Source of the DNA: Chryseobacterium luquanense
GTDB lineage: Bacteria > Bacteroidota > Bacteroidia > Flavobacteriales > Weeksellaceae
Direction of reading: 5' to 3'
Assembly: GCF_026460945.1 (NCBI RefSeq)
Contig: NZ_JAOVZV010000015.1
Coordinates: 278,996 to 342,995, forward strand
DNA: 64,000 nt
Every line of letters starts with the position of its first letter. Position 1 is the stretch's first letter. Below are positions 36,145-45,149 of this stretch, one piece after another. The position numbers and the translations under genes were made by a program. The notes beneath the pieces were generated by a model. That model saw nothing but the letters and a program-made list of their open reading frames with translations. It searched no databases and had not been told where the DNA came from.

Positions 36145-36665
36145 TGAAAGTTTTTTCAATTCTTTTAATATTTAGTTTATTGACAAGTTGTACAATAAAG
36201 CAAAAACAATTAGATTATTATCTATCAACAGGAATTGAGAATATAAAAATATTTCCTGCCAATAAAGAAGATTCTTTAAAGATCAATTCTATGAATATTA
36301 CTGCGAATAAATCTTATGAGGAATGTAGAAAATTACAAAATCAATCGTGTATTGATGATAGAGGTAATATGATTTTATATGCAATATTTCTTGAAGGTAT
36401 TAGTAATTTTAGAATGGTTTTATTTAACAATTTTAAACTACCTAAAAATGCTTTAGAGGGAGAAAATCGTATCAGAATAACAGTAGGAATTAATAATACT
36501 ATTGAAAACATAGAAATATTAAAATACACTGATGAAAATACATTAAAAGCTATTCAAGATGTTTTTAAAATAAAAGAACTTAATACTTGGAAATCTGCAA
36601 GGATTTACAATATTCCTGTGAAAGAACAATTTGAGATCAGTGTTTTTGTGATTCATAAATATTGA
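36144..36665 (+). CDS. Small lipoprotein, TonB-C-like fold suspected (paralogue 1)
   Basis: 173 residues. Lipoprotein signal (IFSLLTSCT, Cys16). Clearly paralogous to the next gene: both share LLTSC/SLTSC, EDSxKI(N/D)S, EGEN(R/L)IRIT(V/I)G, (E)N(I/V)EIL(K/R)Y(T/S)DEN and a C-terminal PVK(E/Q)QFEIS(V/I)FV block. The last ~80 residues resemble a TonB C-terminal domain pattern without the usual motif certainty. No function known. Confidence 0.65.
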   Translation: MKVFSILLIFSLLTSCTIKQKQLDYYLSTGIENIKIFPANKEDSLKINSMNITANKSYEECRKLQNQSCIDDRGNMILYAIFLEGISNFRMVLFNNFKLPKNALEGENRIRITVGINNTIENIEILKYTDENTLKAIQDVFKIKELNTWKSARIYNIPVKEQFEISVFVIHKY

Positions 36666-36688
36666 TTTGATAGTTATAATTAAAAAAT

Positions 36689-37198
36689 ATGAGAAAATTA
36701 CTTTTCTTTATTGTAATTCTTACTTCACTGACAAGTTGTAATGTCAGAAAAAAAGGACTTGTGCATTATCTGTCAACGTTAGAAAATGTGGAATTTATAG
36801 CTTCTAAAGAAGATTCCATAAAAATAGATAGTGTAAAACTAGTTTTAAAGAAAACTCAGGAAAGAATAGATGGAGAAAAAGGTGACGGATGGATATGTTT
36901 TGACTCAGAAAATCATGCAGAATTTAGAGGAGGAGTCACATTATTCAGAGAATTAATCTATAAAAAATTCAAAGTTTCTACAGATTCGAAAGAAGGAGAA
37001 AATCTTATCAGAATCACAATTGGTAAATATAATAATCTTGAAAATGTAGAAATTTTAAGGTATTCTGACGAAAACAGTAAAAAACAAATAAAAGATATTT
37101 TCAAACTTAAAGAATTGAATAATTGGTCATCTGCAAGATTATATCAGGTGCCAGTGAAACAACAATTTGAAATTAGCATTTTTGTTGAGAAAAGATAA
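36689..37198 (+). CDS. Small lipoprotein, TonB-C-like fold suspected (paralogue 2)
   Basis: 169 residues. Lipoprotein signal (ILTSLTSCN, Cys17). Tandem paralogue of the preceding gene with 23 bp between them. The N-terminal middle (residues 45-85) differs most, the C-terminal 80 residues least. A terminator follows directly, so this is the last gene of the JAB-lipoprotein operon. Confidence 0.65.
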   Translation: MRKLLFFIVILTSLTSCNVRKKGLVHYLSTLENVEFIASKEDSIKIDSVKLVLKKTQERIDGEKGDGWICFDSENHAEFRGGVTLFRELIYKKFKVSTDSKEGENLIRITIGKYNNLENVEILRYSDENSKKQIKDIFKLKELNNWSSARLYQVPVKQQFEISIFVEKR

Positions 37199-37218
37199 TT
37201 TTCTACTATACAACTAAA

Positions 37219-37247
37219 GAAACCGCAGAAATTTCTGCGGGTTTTTA
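37219..37247 (+). terminator. Terminator of the JAB-lipoprotein operon
   Basis: Perfect palindrome CCGCAGAAATTTCTGCGG (37223-37240) flanked by AAA and followed by GTTTTT. Confidence 0.8.
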
Positions 37248-37291
37248 GTTTACTCTAATGCTTATTCCCAAATCCTCTAAAGGGTTATACC

Positions 37292-37374
37292 AAAAGCTCC
37301 CGTCGATTTACACAAATCCACGGGAGCTTTTAGAAAAAGCAGGCTTGCTTTTCAAAAATGCACGCCTGCTTTTT
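37292..37374 (-). terminator. Two successive hairpins downstream of the HU-like gene
   Basis: Hairpin 1: AAAAGCAGGC (37335-37344) / GCCTGCTTTT (37364-37373), adjacent to the gene end. Hairpin 2: AAAAGCTCCCGT (37292-37303) / ACGGGAGCTTTT (37320-37331). Both end in T runs on the minus strand, so this looks like a double terminator. Confidence 0.7.
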
Positions 37375-37382
37375 AAAATTGC

Positions 37383-37769
37383 TTACTTAGCTTTTTCAAA
37401 CTTCATCACGGCAAGCATTTCTTTAAGGTCAATTCCCGGTCGGAAAGCAATTTTTGCTGATTTAATCATCGAAGAATTAAACTTATCGGCGGTTTCTGCT
37501 CCTTCGCTGCTTAGTGTTAGACTAAAAGATCCGAAATCTCCGAACCTTACAATTCTGCCTTCCGATAAATGCTTAGAAAGTACTTTGGTTAAATCATTCA
37601 AAACTGCAAGAACGTCGGTGTCGCTTACTGTTGTAGAACCACCTGCAATCTCTTTACTGAGACTGCGGAATGTAACTTCTCCTGAAGATTTGGCATTAGC
37701 GTAGAATTTTTTTGGAGCTGATTGATCTGAAGGGTTACCCTTTTCACTTAGTGAATACTGTACTGGCAT
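37383..37769 (-). CDS. HU-like DNA-binding protein (HU-HIG type)
   Basis: 128 residues. N-terminal extension MPVQYSLSEKGNPSDQSAPKKFYANAKS, then an IHF/HU fold with GEVTFRSLSKEIAGGSTTVSDTDVLAVLNDL and VRFGDFGSFSLTL, the HU 'beta-arm' region. The C-terminus ends in KFEKAK. The extended N-terminus is typical of the HU-HIG family of Bacteroidota. Nucleoid-associated; single gene. Confidence 0.85.
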   Translation of the reverse strand: MPVQYSLSEKGNPSDQSAPKKFYANAKSSGEVTFRSLSKEIAGGSTTVSDTDVLAVLNDLTKVLSKHLSEGRIVRFGDFGSFSLTLSSEGAETADKFNSSMIKSAKIAFRPGIDLKEMLAVMKFEKAK

Positions 37770-38013
37770 ATCATTGTGTTTTTAATTGTTGATAATGTCA
37801 AATATACTGTTTAAAATAATATAATGTAAATTATTTTCATTTTTTATGGTGTAATATTGTGATAAGTGCATTTTATTAAAGGTGCTGCTAATTTTCAGGT
37901 ACAATTTTATTTCATTAATACTTAAAGATTTATGGGATTAGAGTAATTGTATATCTGGAAAATGAATATCTTGCTCTCTATAATGAAATTAAAAAAGCTT
38001 TAATATAAGAATC

Positions 38014-38517
38014 ATGACAAAAAAAGAGCTTTTAAAATTAATCTACGAAGAAATAGATTTTAAGGAAGGAGAACTTAAAGATGATGAAATTGCCTGGAAA
38101 AATATTTTAGGCGCGGAACACATTGTTTCTGAGAACAATATTGCTTCTCAAAACGGTATGTTTGCTTGGTATGAAGATAATGATGTAGGCTTTGATATCC
38201 TAAAATTGAAAATCAACAGCAACTTCCTTCTCGAATGGAAAGTTCCTGTCAATTCTATGGGGTTTTCTTATGGCGGCTGCCGGTTTATTGAGTTTTGTGA
38301 GAATTTTTTAATCGTCATGTATGCAGATAAGCATCGTGATCAATTAGTGGTAATTAATACTGGAACCCTTGAAATTGAAAATTTGGGAGTACTCAGCCGA
38401 AATCCTTCAGTTGATTTAAGTGAAAATGTTTTAAGCGTAAAAGAAAAAAACGAAGAAAATTCCGGGTTTAAAGTGAGGTTTCATAATGGGATTTTTACAA
38501 AAGAAATTTTGGAATAA
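38014..38517 (+). CDS. Uncharacterised 167-residue protein
   Basis: No signal peptide or TM. Charged N-terminus (MTKKELLKLIYEEIDFKEGELKDDE), then beta-rich sequence (FLLEWKVPVNSMGFSYGG, RFIEFCENFLIVMYADKHRDQLVVINTG) suggesting a small beta-propeller or sandwich-like fold. I do not recognise a family. It stands alone 245 bp downstream (other strand) of the HU-like gene; the size and style resemble immunity or SMI1-like proteins but there is no clear motif. Confidence 0.55.
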   Translation: MTKKELLKLIYEEIDFKEGELKDDEIAWKNILGAEHIVSENNIASQNGMFAWYEDNDVGFDILKLKINSNFLLEWKVPVNSMGFSYGGCRFIEFCENFLIVMYADKHRDQLVVINTGTLEIENLGVLSRNPSVDLSENVLSVKEKNEENSGFKVRFHNGIFTKEILE

Positions 38518-38627
38518 TCTTTCTCATCAATCAAGACAAATATAGAAAATCCCGATTATTCCCATGTTTAGTGACAAATTCTGTAACATTTTAAGCATTA
38601 TCTTTACTAATGATTAAAAAGTAAACT

Positions 38628-40091
38628 ATGTTTAAACGATTTTTAAAGCTGGAGTGGAAAAGTTTTTTTCGAGGATCTTCGGTAGGTATCAATCTTGCGA
38701 TGAAGATTTTCAGAATCATCGGGATCTGTTTCTTTATTATGTGGCTCGCAATGATGTCTTTTATTGCCTATTTTTATGTGCAGGAAGAAATGGCGCAGGA
38801 TCCGCTGAAAATTATTTCGCGTTTTATGATTATGGGCTGGTTGGTAGATTTGGTTTTCAAATATATGCTTCAGCAGATTCCTACGCAGAATATCAAACCT
38901 TTCCTTACTTTAAATATTCCTAAAAAAGTTGTCGTTAATTATACTTTAATTAAAACATTTCTTACACCGCTGAGTTGGTTTAATTCAATATTTTTGATAA
39001 CATTTTGCGGAATTTTGGCATTCAACGGATATGGTTTTCTAGGCATATTTGCATGGTTTATCGGAATGTCGTCTCTGTTTTATCTGAATAATTTCCTCAA
39101 TCTTTTATTTAACGATAAAGAAAACATTGCCATCGGAGTAGGAATTCTTATTGCTGGTTTTGCAGCATTGAATTATTATGAGATTGTTCCTGTTTTGTCT
39201 TATTCAGAAAGTATTTTTTACAGCTTTTATGATAAACCTTACCTTGCGATAATTCCCGTTCTCTTATTTGCAGCACTTTGGAAAATCACTTTCAATTATA
39301 TCCGAAAAAGCTTTTATCTGGATGAAGGTCTTGAAGCTAAAAAAGAAATCGGAAAAACCGAAAACATAGCTTTCCTTAATAAATACGGTGCGATTGGAAC
39401 TTTTATCAACAATGATATTAAGATGCTGAAGCGAAATAAAGTTACAAAAGGCGTATTGATAGGTAGTTTTATGTTCCTGTTTTATGGTCTTTTGATGTTT
39501 GCCAATGATATATACAGTGGCCCTGCATGGATGATGTTTATGGGACTCTTCGTGACAGGCGGTTTTCAGTTTACTTTCGGACAGAGAGTTCCTGCTTTTG
39601 ACAGTGCTTATTATCCTTTGATGATGACGCAAAATGTTCCCTACAAAGAATATCTAAAAGCAAAATGGTGGTTGATGAATATTGTTACCGCAATTTCAAT
39701 TGTTATCGCCTTATTTTATGCCTATTTTGGATGGGATATTTATTTCGCCTTTTTCGCTGCGGGATTATATAATATCGGGGTAAATTCTCAATTTACATTA
39801 TTGTCGGGAGCTTATAATAAAAACTTGATTGATCTTAATTCAAAAGAGAAAAGAGTCGGACAAAAAAATACATTTACTTTCAAAGCTCTAATATTAATGA
39901 TTCCTAAAATGCTGTTACCAATGGCGGTTTATTACGCAATGAATCATTTCTACGGAATTTCGGCAGCTGTAATTTCTGTAGGAATTATGGGGCTTATCGG
40001 TTTTCTTTTCCGTGAAAAAATCTTCGATATTATTATTAAAAAATATAAAACTGAGAAATACAGTACGCTTGAAGCTTTCAAAAAAGATTAG
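38628..40091 (+). CDS. ABC transporter permease, DUF5687 family
   Basis: 487 residues with about 10-12 hydrophobic segments; N-terminal MFKRFLKLEWKSFFRGSS is typical of the family. It forms the membrane part of a Bacteroidota exporter with the ATPase encoded next (gap 118 bp, containing repeat copy 2). Substrate unknown. Confidence 0.82.
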   Translation: MFKRFLKLEWKSFFRGSSVGINLAMKIFRIIGICFFIMWLAMMSFIAYFYVQEEMAQDPLKIISRFMIMGWLVDLVFKYMLQQIPTQNIKPFLTLNIPKKVVVNYTLIKTFLTPLSWFNSIFLITFCGILAFNGYGFLGIFAWFIGMSSLFYLNNFLNLLFNDKENIAIGVGILIAGFAALNYYEIVPVLSYSESIFYSFYDKPYLAIIPVLLFAALWKITFNYIRKSFYLDEGLEAKKEIGKTENIAFLNKYGAIGTFINNDIKMLKRNKVTKGVLIGSFMFLFYGLLMFANDIYSGPAWMMFMGLFVTGGFQFTFGQRVPAFDSAYYPLMMTQNVPYKEYLKAKWWLMNIVTAISIVIALFYAYFGWDIYFAFFAAGLYNIGVNSQFTLLSGAYNKNLIDLNSKEKRVGQKNTFTFKALILMIPKMLLPMAVYYAMNHFYGISAAVISVGIMGLIGFLFREKIFDIIIKKYKTEKYSTLEAFKKD

Positions 40092-40102
40092 AAACCAAAT
40101 AT

Positions 40103-40183
40103 GTCTTTGCTGAGTGTAACGCCTTTGCGACCGAAAAATATTCATTATTAAATGGAAAAATCTTTGCGAACATTGCGCTAAAA
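40103..40183 (-). repeat. Dispersed GCAAAG-type intergenic repeat, copy 2
   Basis: Read on the minus strand it begins TTTTAGCGCAATGTTCGCAAAGATTTTTCC-like, then an AT-rich middle, GGTCGCAAAGGC and CACTCAGCAAAGAC. It aligns along its whole length with copy 1 at 12176-12260. It lies between the permease and ATPase genes of the ABC operon. (Described in pieces because of its length.). Confidence 0.75.
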
Positions 40184-40209
40184 CAATACAAAATTAAAAA
40201 ATCAAAACA

Positions 40210-40953
40210 ATGATCACAATACAAAATTTAAAGAAAACATACGGTACAGCAACCGTTCTTAATATAGAAAATTTAGAAATTACCAAAGGCGAAACGTTCG
40301 GTTTGGTTGGTAACAACGGAGCCGGAAAGACTACACTTTTTAGCTTAATGCTTGATTTAATTCAGCCGACAACAGGTTTTGTAAGCGTTGAAGGAATTAA
40401 AGTTAACGAATCTGAAGCATGGAAAAACAAAGTTTCAGCATTTATCGACGAAACTTTTTTAATTGGATATTTAACTCCTGAAGAATATTTCTATTTCATC
40501 GGCGAATTGAGAGGTCAGAATAAAGCTTCGGTAGACGAATTCTTGAAACAATTCCATGATTTGTTTAACGGAGAAATCATTAATGCCGGAAAATACGTAC
40601 GTGATCTTTCTAAAGGAAATCAGAAAAAAGTCGGAATCATCGGTGCCTTAATTGGTAAGCCTGATATCATTATTTTAGATGAACCATTTGCGAATCTTGA
40701 TCCTTCAACGCAAATTAAATTAAAAAACATGATCCGTGATTTTGCCAGAGAGAACGGAGTGACGTTTTTAATTTCAAGCCATGATTTGGCGCATACTACA
40801 GAAGTTTGTAATAGAATTGTTGTCGTAAACAAAGGAGTTGTTGTTCAGGATATTCAGACTACGCCAGAAACGTTACGTGATCTTGAAAAGTATTTCGAAG
40901 ATCAGGTAAACGCAGGGAAACAGCAAGTGATTTCGGAAGAAACGTCAATTTAA
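40210..40953 (+). CDS. ABC transporter ATP-binding protein
   Basis: 247 residues. Walker A GNNGAGKTT (about residues 35-43), signature motif as DLSKGNQKKVG, Walker B IIILDEPFANLDP, H-switch ISSHDLAH. Partner of the DUF5687 permease. The energy source for export across the inner membrane. Ends in a clear terminator. Confidence 0.93.
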   Translation: MITIQNLKKTYGTATVLNIENLEITKGETFGLVGNNGAGKTTLFSLMLDLIQPTTGFVSVEGIKVNESEAWKNKVSAFIDETFLIGYLTPEEYFYFIGELRGQNKASVDEFLKQFHDLFNGEIINAGKYVRDLSKGNQKKVGIIGALIGKPDIIILDEPFANLDPSTQIKLKNMIRDFARENGVTFLISSHDLAHTTEVCNRIVVVNKGVVVQDIQTTPETLRDLEKYFEDQVNAGKQQVISEETSI

Positions 40954-40999
40954 AATGATTGATATTTTCTCAGAGCCACAAAGTGGCGGTATAGTATAG

Positions 41000-41023
41000 C
41001 ATCGGGTATATCCCGATGTTTTT
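41000..41023 (+). terminator. Terminator of the ABC transporter operon
   Basis: Stem CATCGGG / CCCGATG with a 5-nt loop and a TTTTT run. Confidence 0.8.
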
Positions 41024-41163
41024 AATAATCGTAAATGAGTTTGATAATTCAAAAAAAATATAACATTCATTTTCAGTGGGTTGCATTAGTTTAAATAAAA
41101 AATTAAAATTTTCTGTAACCATTTTAAACTTTTACTGTCTTTACTATAGAAACAGAATAAACC

Positions 41164-41724
41164 ATGAAGCTTTTGTTTAATAATAAAAAAGAAGATTTGC
41201 TGAGCCGCCTCAAAAGGCAGGATCCGGCTGCGCAGAAAATCTTTTATGATCAGAGTGTAAAAAAATTCCTGAGTGTAGCGAAAAGTTACGTCAGCGATTT
41301 GTATCAGGCGGAAGATTGCGTGATTAAAGCATTTTGTAAGATTTTTAAACATATTGAAAGCTTTCGTGGTGAAGGAAACTTCGAAGGTTGGGCGAGAAAA
41401 ATTGTAGTCAACGAATGCCTCAATTTTATTAAAAGCTGCAAAACGGTTTTTTATCTTGACGACGTTCACGCTTCTGTTTTGGAAGATTTACAGGAAGAAA
41501 TGATAGATTTTGATTTTAATGCACAGGAACTATTAGATCAGCTTCCGTATGCGTACAGAATGGTTTTCAACCTTTATGTGATTGAAGAATATTCGCATCA
41601 GGAAATTGCAGATACATTGAATATTTCTTTGGCAGTAAGCAAAACCCAACTCTTCAGAGCAAAAGAAAAATTGAGAAAGATTTACTTTCAACAACAAAAA
41701 AAACTGAAAAATGAACACGTCTAA
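41164..41724 (+). CDS. ECF-type RNA polymerase sigma factor
   Basis: 186 residues. Region 2 about residues 20-95 (DQSVKKFLSVAKSYVSDLYQAEDCVIKAFCKIFKHIESFRGEGNFEGWARKIVVNECLN, described from the typical AEDxxxxxF and GxFxxWxxxIxxN patterns), region 4 HTH near residues 125-165 (EEYSHQEIADTLNISLAVSKTQLFRAK). Overlaps the next gene by 14 bp, so it is coupled to it. First gene of a sigma / membrane protein / outer-membrane protein set. Confidence 0.92.
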   Translation: MKLLFNNKKEDLLSRLKRQDPAAQKIFYDQSVKKFLSVAKSYVSDLYQAEDCVIKAFCKIFKHIESFRGEGNFEGWARKIVVNECLNFIKSCKTVFYLDDVHASVLEDLQEEMIDFDFNAQELLDQLPYAYRMVFNLYVIEEYSHQEIADTLNISLAVSKTQLFRAKEKLRKIYFQQQKKLKNEHV

Positions 41725-42325
41725 AGATAATTTTGAATTCCAGATAAAAAAACAAATCGACGAAAGAGAAGTGGCTCCTTCAAGAGATTTGTGGGCAGAA
41801 ATTCAAGCTCAAACCGAAAATACTCGTTCAAAAAAATTCAATATGAACTGGGTGTTATTGGCTGCTTGTCTTGTTTTAATATTTGGTTTGGGAGCAGTTC
41901 TATTTTTAAATAATGATTCTGAACCAAAACCACAAATGGCTGAAACTGAGGAAACACCTTCTTTGAAAGAAGAAAATACAATAACACAGCCAGAAACAAC
42001 AAATGCTCAGAACATTATTGTTAAAGATGAGCAGGAAAGATTTACTCAAACTAAAAATTTACCTTCTGAAATACAAACTGAAAAAGAAGTTTCTCATAAA
42101 AATGAACTTCCTTTAATTAAAGAAAATCCTTCTGAAATCGCTTCTCAGATTATCATTCAGAATCAGCCTGCGAAAATCATGGCAAAATCAGATTCTGTAA
42201 AGGTTCAGAAGAAAAGAAGATATGTTGATCCTTCTACGCTGCTTTTTTCGGTAGAGCATAAAGATGTCATCGATAAATCTAAGGATGGAAGCAATGTTGC
42301 GACAATCGATCTGAATACTAAATAA
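41711..42325 (+). CDS. Single-pass membrane protein, probable anti-sigma partner
   Basis: 204 residues. N-terminal cytoplasmic part of about 45 residues with REVAPSRDLWAEIQAQ, a pattern common in Bacteroidota proteins encoded directly after ECF sigma factors. One TM (about 47-66, WVLLAACLVLIFGLGAVLFL), then a long polar periplasmic tail with Gln/Glu/Thr repeats. No zinc anti-sigma motif (HxxxCxxC) is seen. Role as anti-sigma is inferred from position and topology. Confidence 0.7.
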   Translation: MNTSKDNFEFQIKKQIDEREVAPSRDLWAEIQAQTENTRSKKFNMNWVLLAACLVLIFGLGAVLFLNNDSEPKPQMAETEETPSLKEENTITQPETTNAQNIIVKDEQERFTQTKNLPSEIQTEKEVSHKNELPLIKENPSEIASQIIIQNQPAKIMAKSDSVKVQKKRRYVDPSTLLFSVEHKDVIDKSKDGSNVATIDLNTK

Positions 42326-42354
42326 TTCAATTTAAAATAAAAAAAATATATATC

Positions 42355-43392
42355 ATGATTAAGAAATTTATCATCACAGGAATGTTGTGCCTTGCTGCGA
42401 CCTCAATGAATGCACAAAGAAAAGGGCTAAGTTTAAACCTTCAATCAAAAGAAGATACTACGGTAAGCCCGATTGTAAAAGAGAAAGTAGAAGAATATGC
42501 TGCGAAAATCAATGGAATCATTCAGGAAGAAAAGAAGCAAATGGAAACCGAATTGAAGTTTCTTCAGGAAAAGAATTTGGATAAAGCAGAATTTGACAAG
42601 CAAAAAGCTCAGATTGCAGATACTTATTCTCAAAAAATAGATGAGAAGATTGAAGCTTTAGGATTTGATTTAGACCAGGTGATTCAAAAACAGGTAAGAT
42701 ATTCTTTGTTGAATTCTGACGTAACTTCAAACGAAGAATTAAAAGAAAAGCTGTTGAAAAAGTTTAGACCTAAAAAAAGCTTTGACGGATATATTTCTTA
42801 CGGAATTATGACGTTGACGAATGATAAACCCGATAATGATTTAGATAAAAACTTAGGTTACGCCAATAATTTTGAATTTGGTTTAAAATTTAATTATCAG
42901 TTTGGCAGAACCAGTCCATGGGGATTGATTTCCGGTGTAGGTTTTTCTTGGAGAACAGTTCGTCCTGATAACAACATGATTTTCGCAAAACAAAACGGAG
43001 ATGTTTTCCTTACAAAATATGAAGGAAGTCTTGATAAAGCTAAACTAAGAACAGGTTATGTAATGGTTCCGCTTGGTTTTCAGTATAATTTTTCTAAGCT
43101 GAAAAGTGCAGGAATGGATGTTCAGTACAGACCTTATTCAGACGGATTCAGAGTAGGAGCCAATGTTTATGGCGGAATTAAAATGGCAACGAATAATATC
43201 GTTAAAGGAGACAGTCAGGGTTTCAGGGACCGTTCAAATTATCAGGTAAATCCTTTTGTTTACGGAGCGCAGGTTACGATTTCTTATGACAATATCTCGC
43301 TGTTTGTGAAAAAAGATTTCAGTAATTTCTTTAAAGATTCTTATTTTCAGAATGACAAAGCTTTGGTTTTTGGAGTTGCTTTGGGTTGGTAA
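42355..43392 (+). CDS. Secreted protein with coiled coil and outer-membrane beta-barrel
   Basis: 345 residues. Signal peptide cleaved near MNAQ (residue 20). Helical charged stretch (about 40-140; KVEEYAAKINGIIQEEKKQME..., KLLKKFRPKK), followed by an eight-stranded-like beta region (FDGYISYGIMTL, FEFGLKFNYQFG, LISGVGFSWRTV, ...VFGVALGW) ending in an aromatic residue. Last gene of the sigma/anti-sigma unit, likely its main output or sensor. Function unknown. Confidence 0.7.
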   Translation: MIKKFIITGMLCLAATSMNAQRKGLSLNLQSKEDTTVSPIVKEKVEEYAAKINGIIQEEKKQMETELKFLQEKNLDKAEFDKQKAQIADTYSQKIDEKIEALGFDLDQVIQKQVRYSLLNSDVTSNEELKEKLLKKFRPKKSFDGYISYGIMTLTNDKPDNDLDKNLGYANNFEFGLKFNYQFGRTSPWGLISGVGFSWRTVRPDNNMIFAKQNGDVFLTKYEGSLDKAKLRTGYVMVPLGFQYNFSKLKSAGMDVQYRPYSDGFRVGANVYGGIKMATNNIVKGDSQGFRDRSNYQVNPFVYGAQVTISYDNISLFVKKDFSNFFKDSYFQNDKALVFGVALGW

Positions 43393-43496
43393 TTTAACTG
43401 TATAAATAATTGATGTAAAATATAACAAACTAACAGATCAGATATTCAATTTGGCACACGAATTGAATATTAAAAATCAACATTCACATTAACAAG

Positions 43497-43537
43497 CAAG
43501 ACACTCCGCAGAATTTTCTACGGAGTGTCTTGTTTTA
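43497..43537. terminator. Bidirectional terminator between the barrel gene and fumC
   Basis: 12-bp stem CAAGACACTCCG (43497-43508) / CGGAGTGTCTTG (43521-43532) followed by TTTTA. Confidence 0.82.
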
Positions 43538-43549
43538 TGTCTCGGAATA

Positions 43550-44944
43550 TTATTTCAAGCTTCCAACCATATCTTCAGGCTTCACCCATTCGTCAAACTG
43601 TTCAGAAGACACAAAACCAAGATTGATCGCTTCTTCTTTTAAAGTTGTTCCGTTGTTATGAGCTGTTTTTGCAATTTTTGCAGCATTTTCATAACCGATT
43701 TGTGTGTTCAAAGCAGTTACTAACATTAAAGATTTGTCTACCAATTCTTTAATTCTTTCGTTATTTGGTTCAATTCCAACTGCGCAATGATCATTAAATG
43801 AGATACAAGCGTCAGCAATTAGCTGAGCAGACTGCAAGAAATTGTAAGCCATTACTGGTTTAAAAACATTCAGTTCATAATTTCCCTGCGTTCCCGCAAA
43901 AGAAATTGTGGTATCGTTTCCTAAAACTTGTGCACAAACCATTGTTAAAGCTTCATTTTGTGTAGGATTTACTTTTCCCGGCATGATTGAAGATCCTGGC
44001 TCGTTTTCCGGAATATGAATTTCGCCAATTCCTGAGCGTGGTCCTGAAGCCATCAATCTAATATCCTGAGCGATTTTATATAGAGAAACGGCCAACTGTT
44101 TCAAAGCTCCGTGAGATTCTACAATTGCATCGTGAGCAGCCAAAGCTTCAAATTTATTTTCTGCCGTTACAAAAGGAAGATTCGTGAACTTTGCAATGTA
44201 TTCTGCCACTTTTACATCGTAACCTTTAGGTGTATTTAAACCGGTTCCAACCGCTGTTCCTCCCAAAGCTAATTCTGAAAGGTGAGGTAGAGTGTTTTTT
44301 AAAGCTTTAATTCCATAGTTTAATTGAGCGACATATCCTGAAAACTCCTGGCCTAGAGTTAAAGGAGTCGCATCCATCAAATGCGTTCTTCCGATTTTTA
44401 CAATATCTTTAAACTCAATTGCTTTTTCGTTCAACGTGTTTTTTAGTTTCTCAACTGCAGGAATGGTAACTTCAACTACCTTTTTATATGCAGCAATGTG
44501 CATCGCAGTCGGATAAGTGTCGTTTGAAGACTGAGATTTGTTGACATCATCATTGGGGTGAACTTCAGTTTTGTCGCCCAAGTTTCCGCCAGATTTAAAG
44601 TGAGATCGGTTTGCAATTACTTCATTCACATTCATATTTGATTGTGTTCCCGAACCGGTTTGCCAGATTACCAAAGGAAATTGGTCGTTCAGTTGTCCTT
44701 CAAGGATTTCGTCGCAAACTTTGCCGATCATGTCTCTTTTTTCAGCAGGAAGGACTCCTAAATCTGTATTGGTAAATGCCGCGGCTTTTTTTAAATAAGC
44801 AAAAGCTTCGATAATTTCATGGGGCATAGAACCTTCCGGACCGATTTTGAAATTGTTTCTTGAACGCTCCGTCTGTGCGCCCCAAAATTTGTCTGCAGGA
44901 ACCTGCACTTCACCCATGGTGTCTTTTTCTATTCTGTAATTCAT
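43550..44944 (-). CDS. fumC: Fumarate hydratase class II
   Basis: TCA-cycle interconversion of fumarate and malate; metal-free, oxygen-stable tetramer. 464 residues. Seen: [55 protein letters not shown] and the signature loop [13 protein letters not shown] with the catalytic Ser. Divergent from the class I enzyme gene, 205 bp apart. Confidence 0.97.
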   Translation of the reverse strand: MNYRIEKDTMGEVQVPADKFWGAQTERSRNNFKIGPEGSMPHEIIEAFAYLKKAAAFTNTDLGVLPAEKRDMIGKVCDEILEGQLNDQFPLVIWQTGSGTQSNMNVNEVIANRSHFKSGGNLGDKTEVHPNDDVNKSQSSNDTYPTAMHIAAYKKVVEVTIPAVEKLKNTLNEKAIEFKDIVKIGRTHLMDATPLTLGQEFSGYVAQLNYGIKALKNTLPHLSELALGGTAVGTGLNTPKGYDVKVAEYIAKFTNLPFVTAENKFEALAAHDAIVESHGALKQLAVSLYKIAQDIRLMASGPRSGIGEIHIPENEPGSSIMPGKVNPTQNEALTMVCAQVLGNDTTISFAGTQGNYELNVFKPVMAYNFLQSAQLIADACISFNDHCAVGIEPNNERIKELVDKSLMLVTALNTQIGYENAAKIAKTAHNNGTTLKEEAINLGFVSSEQFDEWVKPEDMVGSLK

Positions 44945-44962
44945 TGTGAAATTGTTTAATTA

Positions 44963-45019
44963 GAGGTTTAGGACGAGGTTAAGTTTAAGGCAAATTTCAA
45001 CCCCAATCTTAACCTTAGC
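44963..45019. repeat. Palindromic GAGGTTAAG-type dispersed repeat, copy 1
   Basis: Left arm GAGGTTTAGGACGAGGTTAAG, right arm CTTAACCTTAGC, in the divergent fumC/fumA region. It shares this arrangement and wording with 56804-56867; one arm of the same kind is at 13645-13665. Confidence 0.55.
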
Positions 45020-45097
45020 TTTAATTCATAAAGTTAAACATTGCTCAAAGATCTCACAATTTATAATCATTATAAATACGTATTTAAGTCGCTGATT

Positions 45098-45131
45098 TTG
45101 CTCATGTTTTTTCGTGTAAGCTGTATTTTTG
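45098..45131 (+). promoter_or_regulatory. Promoter of the class I fumarase gene
   Basis: TTG (45098-45100), 23-nt spacer, TATTTTTG (45124-45131); start near 45138, 12 nt before the ATG. Confidence 0.55.
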
Positions 45132-45149
45132 CACCGAAAATAGAAAGTA

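Noticed and set aside
37258..37704. A 148-residue plus-strand frame through the HU-like gene and its terminators
   Set aside because: It covers two hairpin terminators and the antisense of a clear HU-HIG gene.
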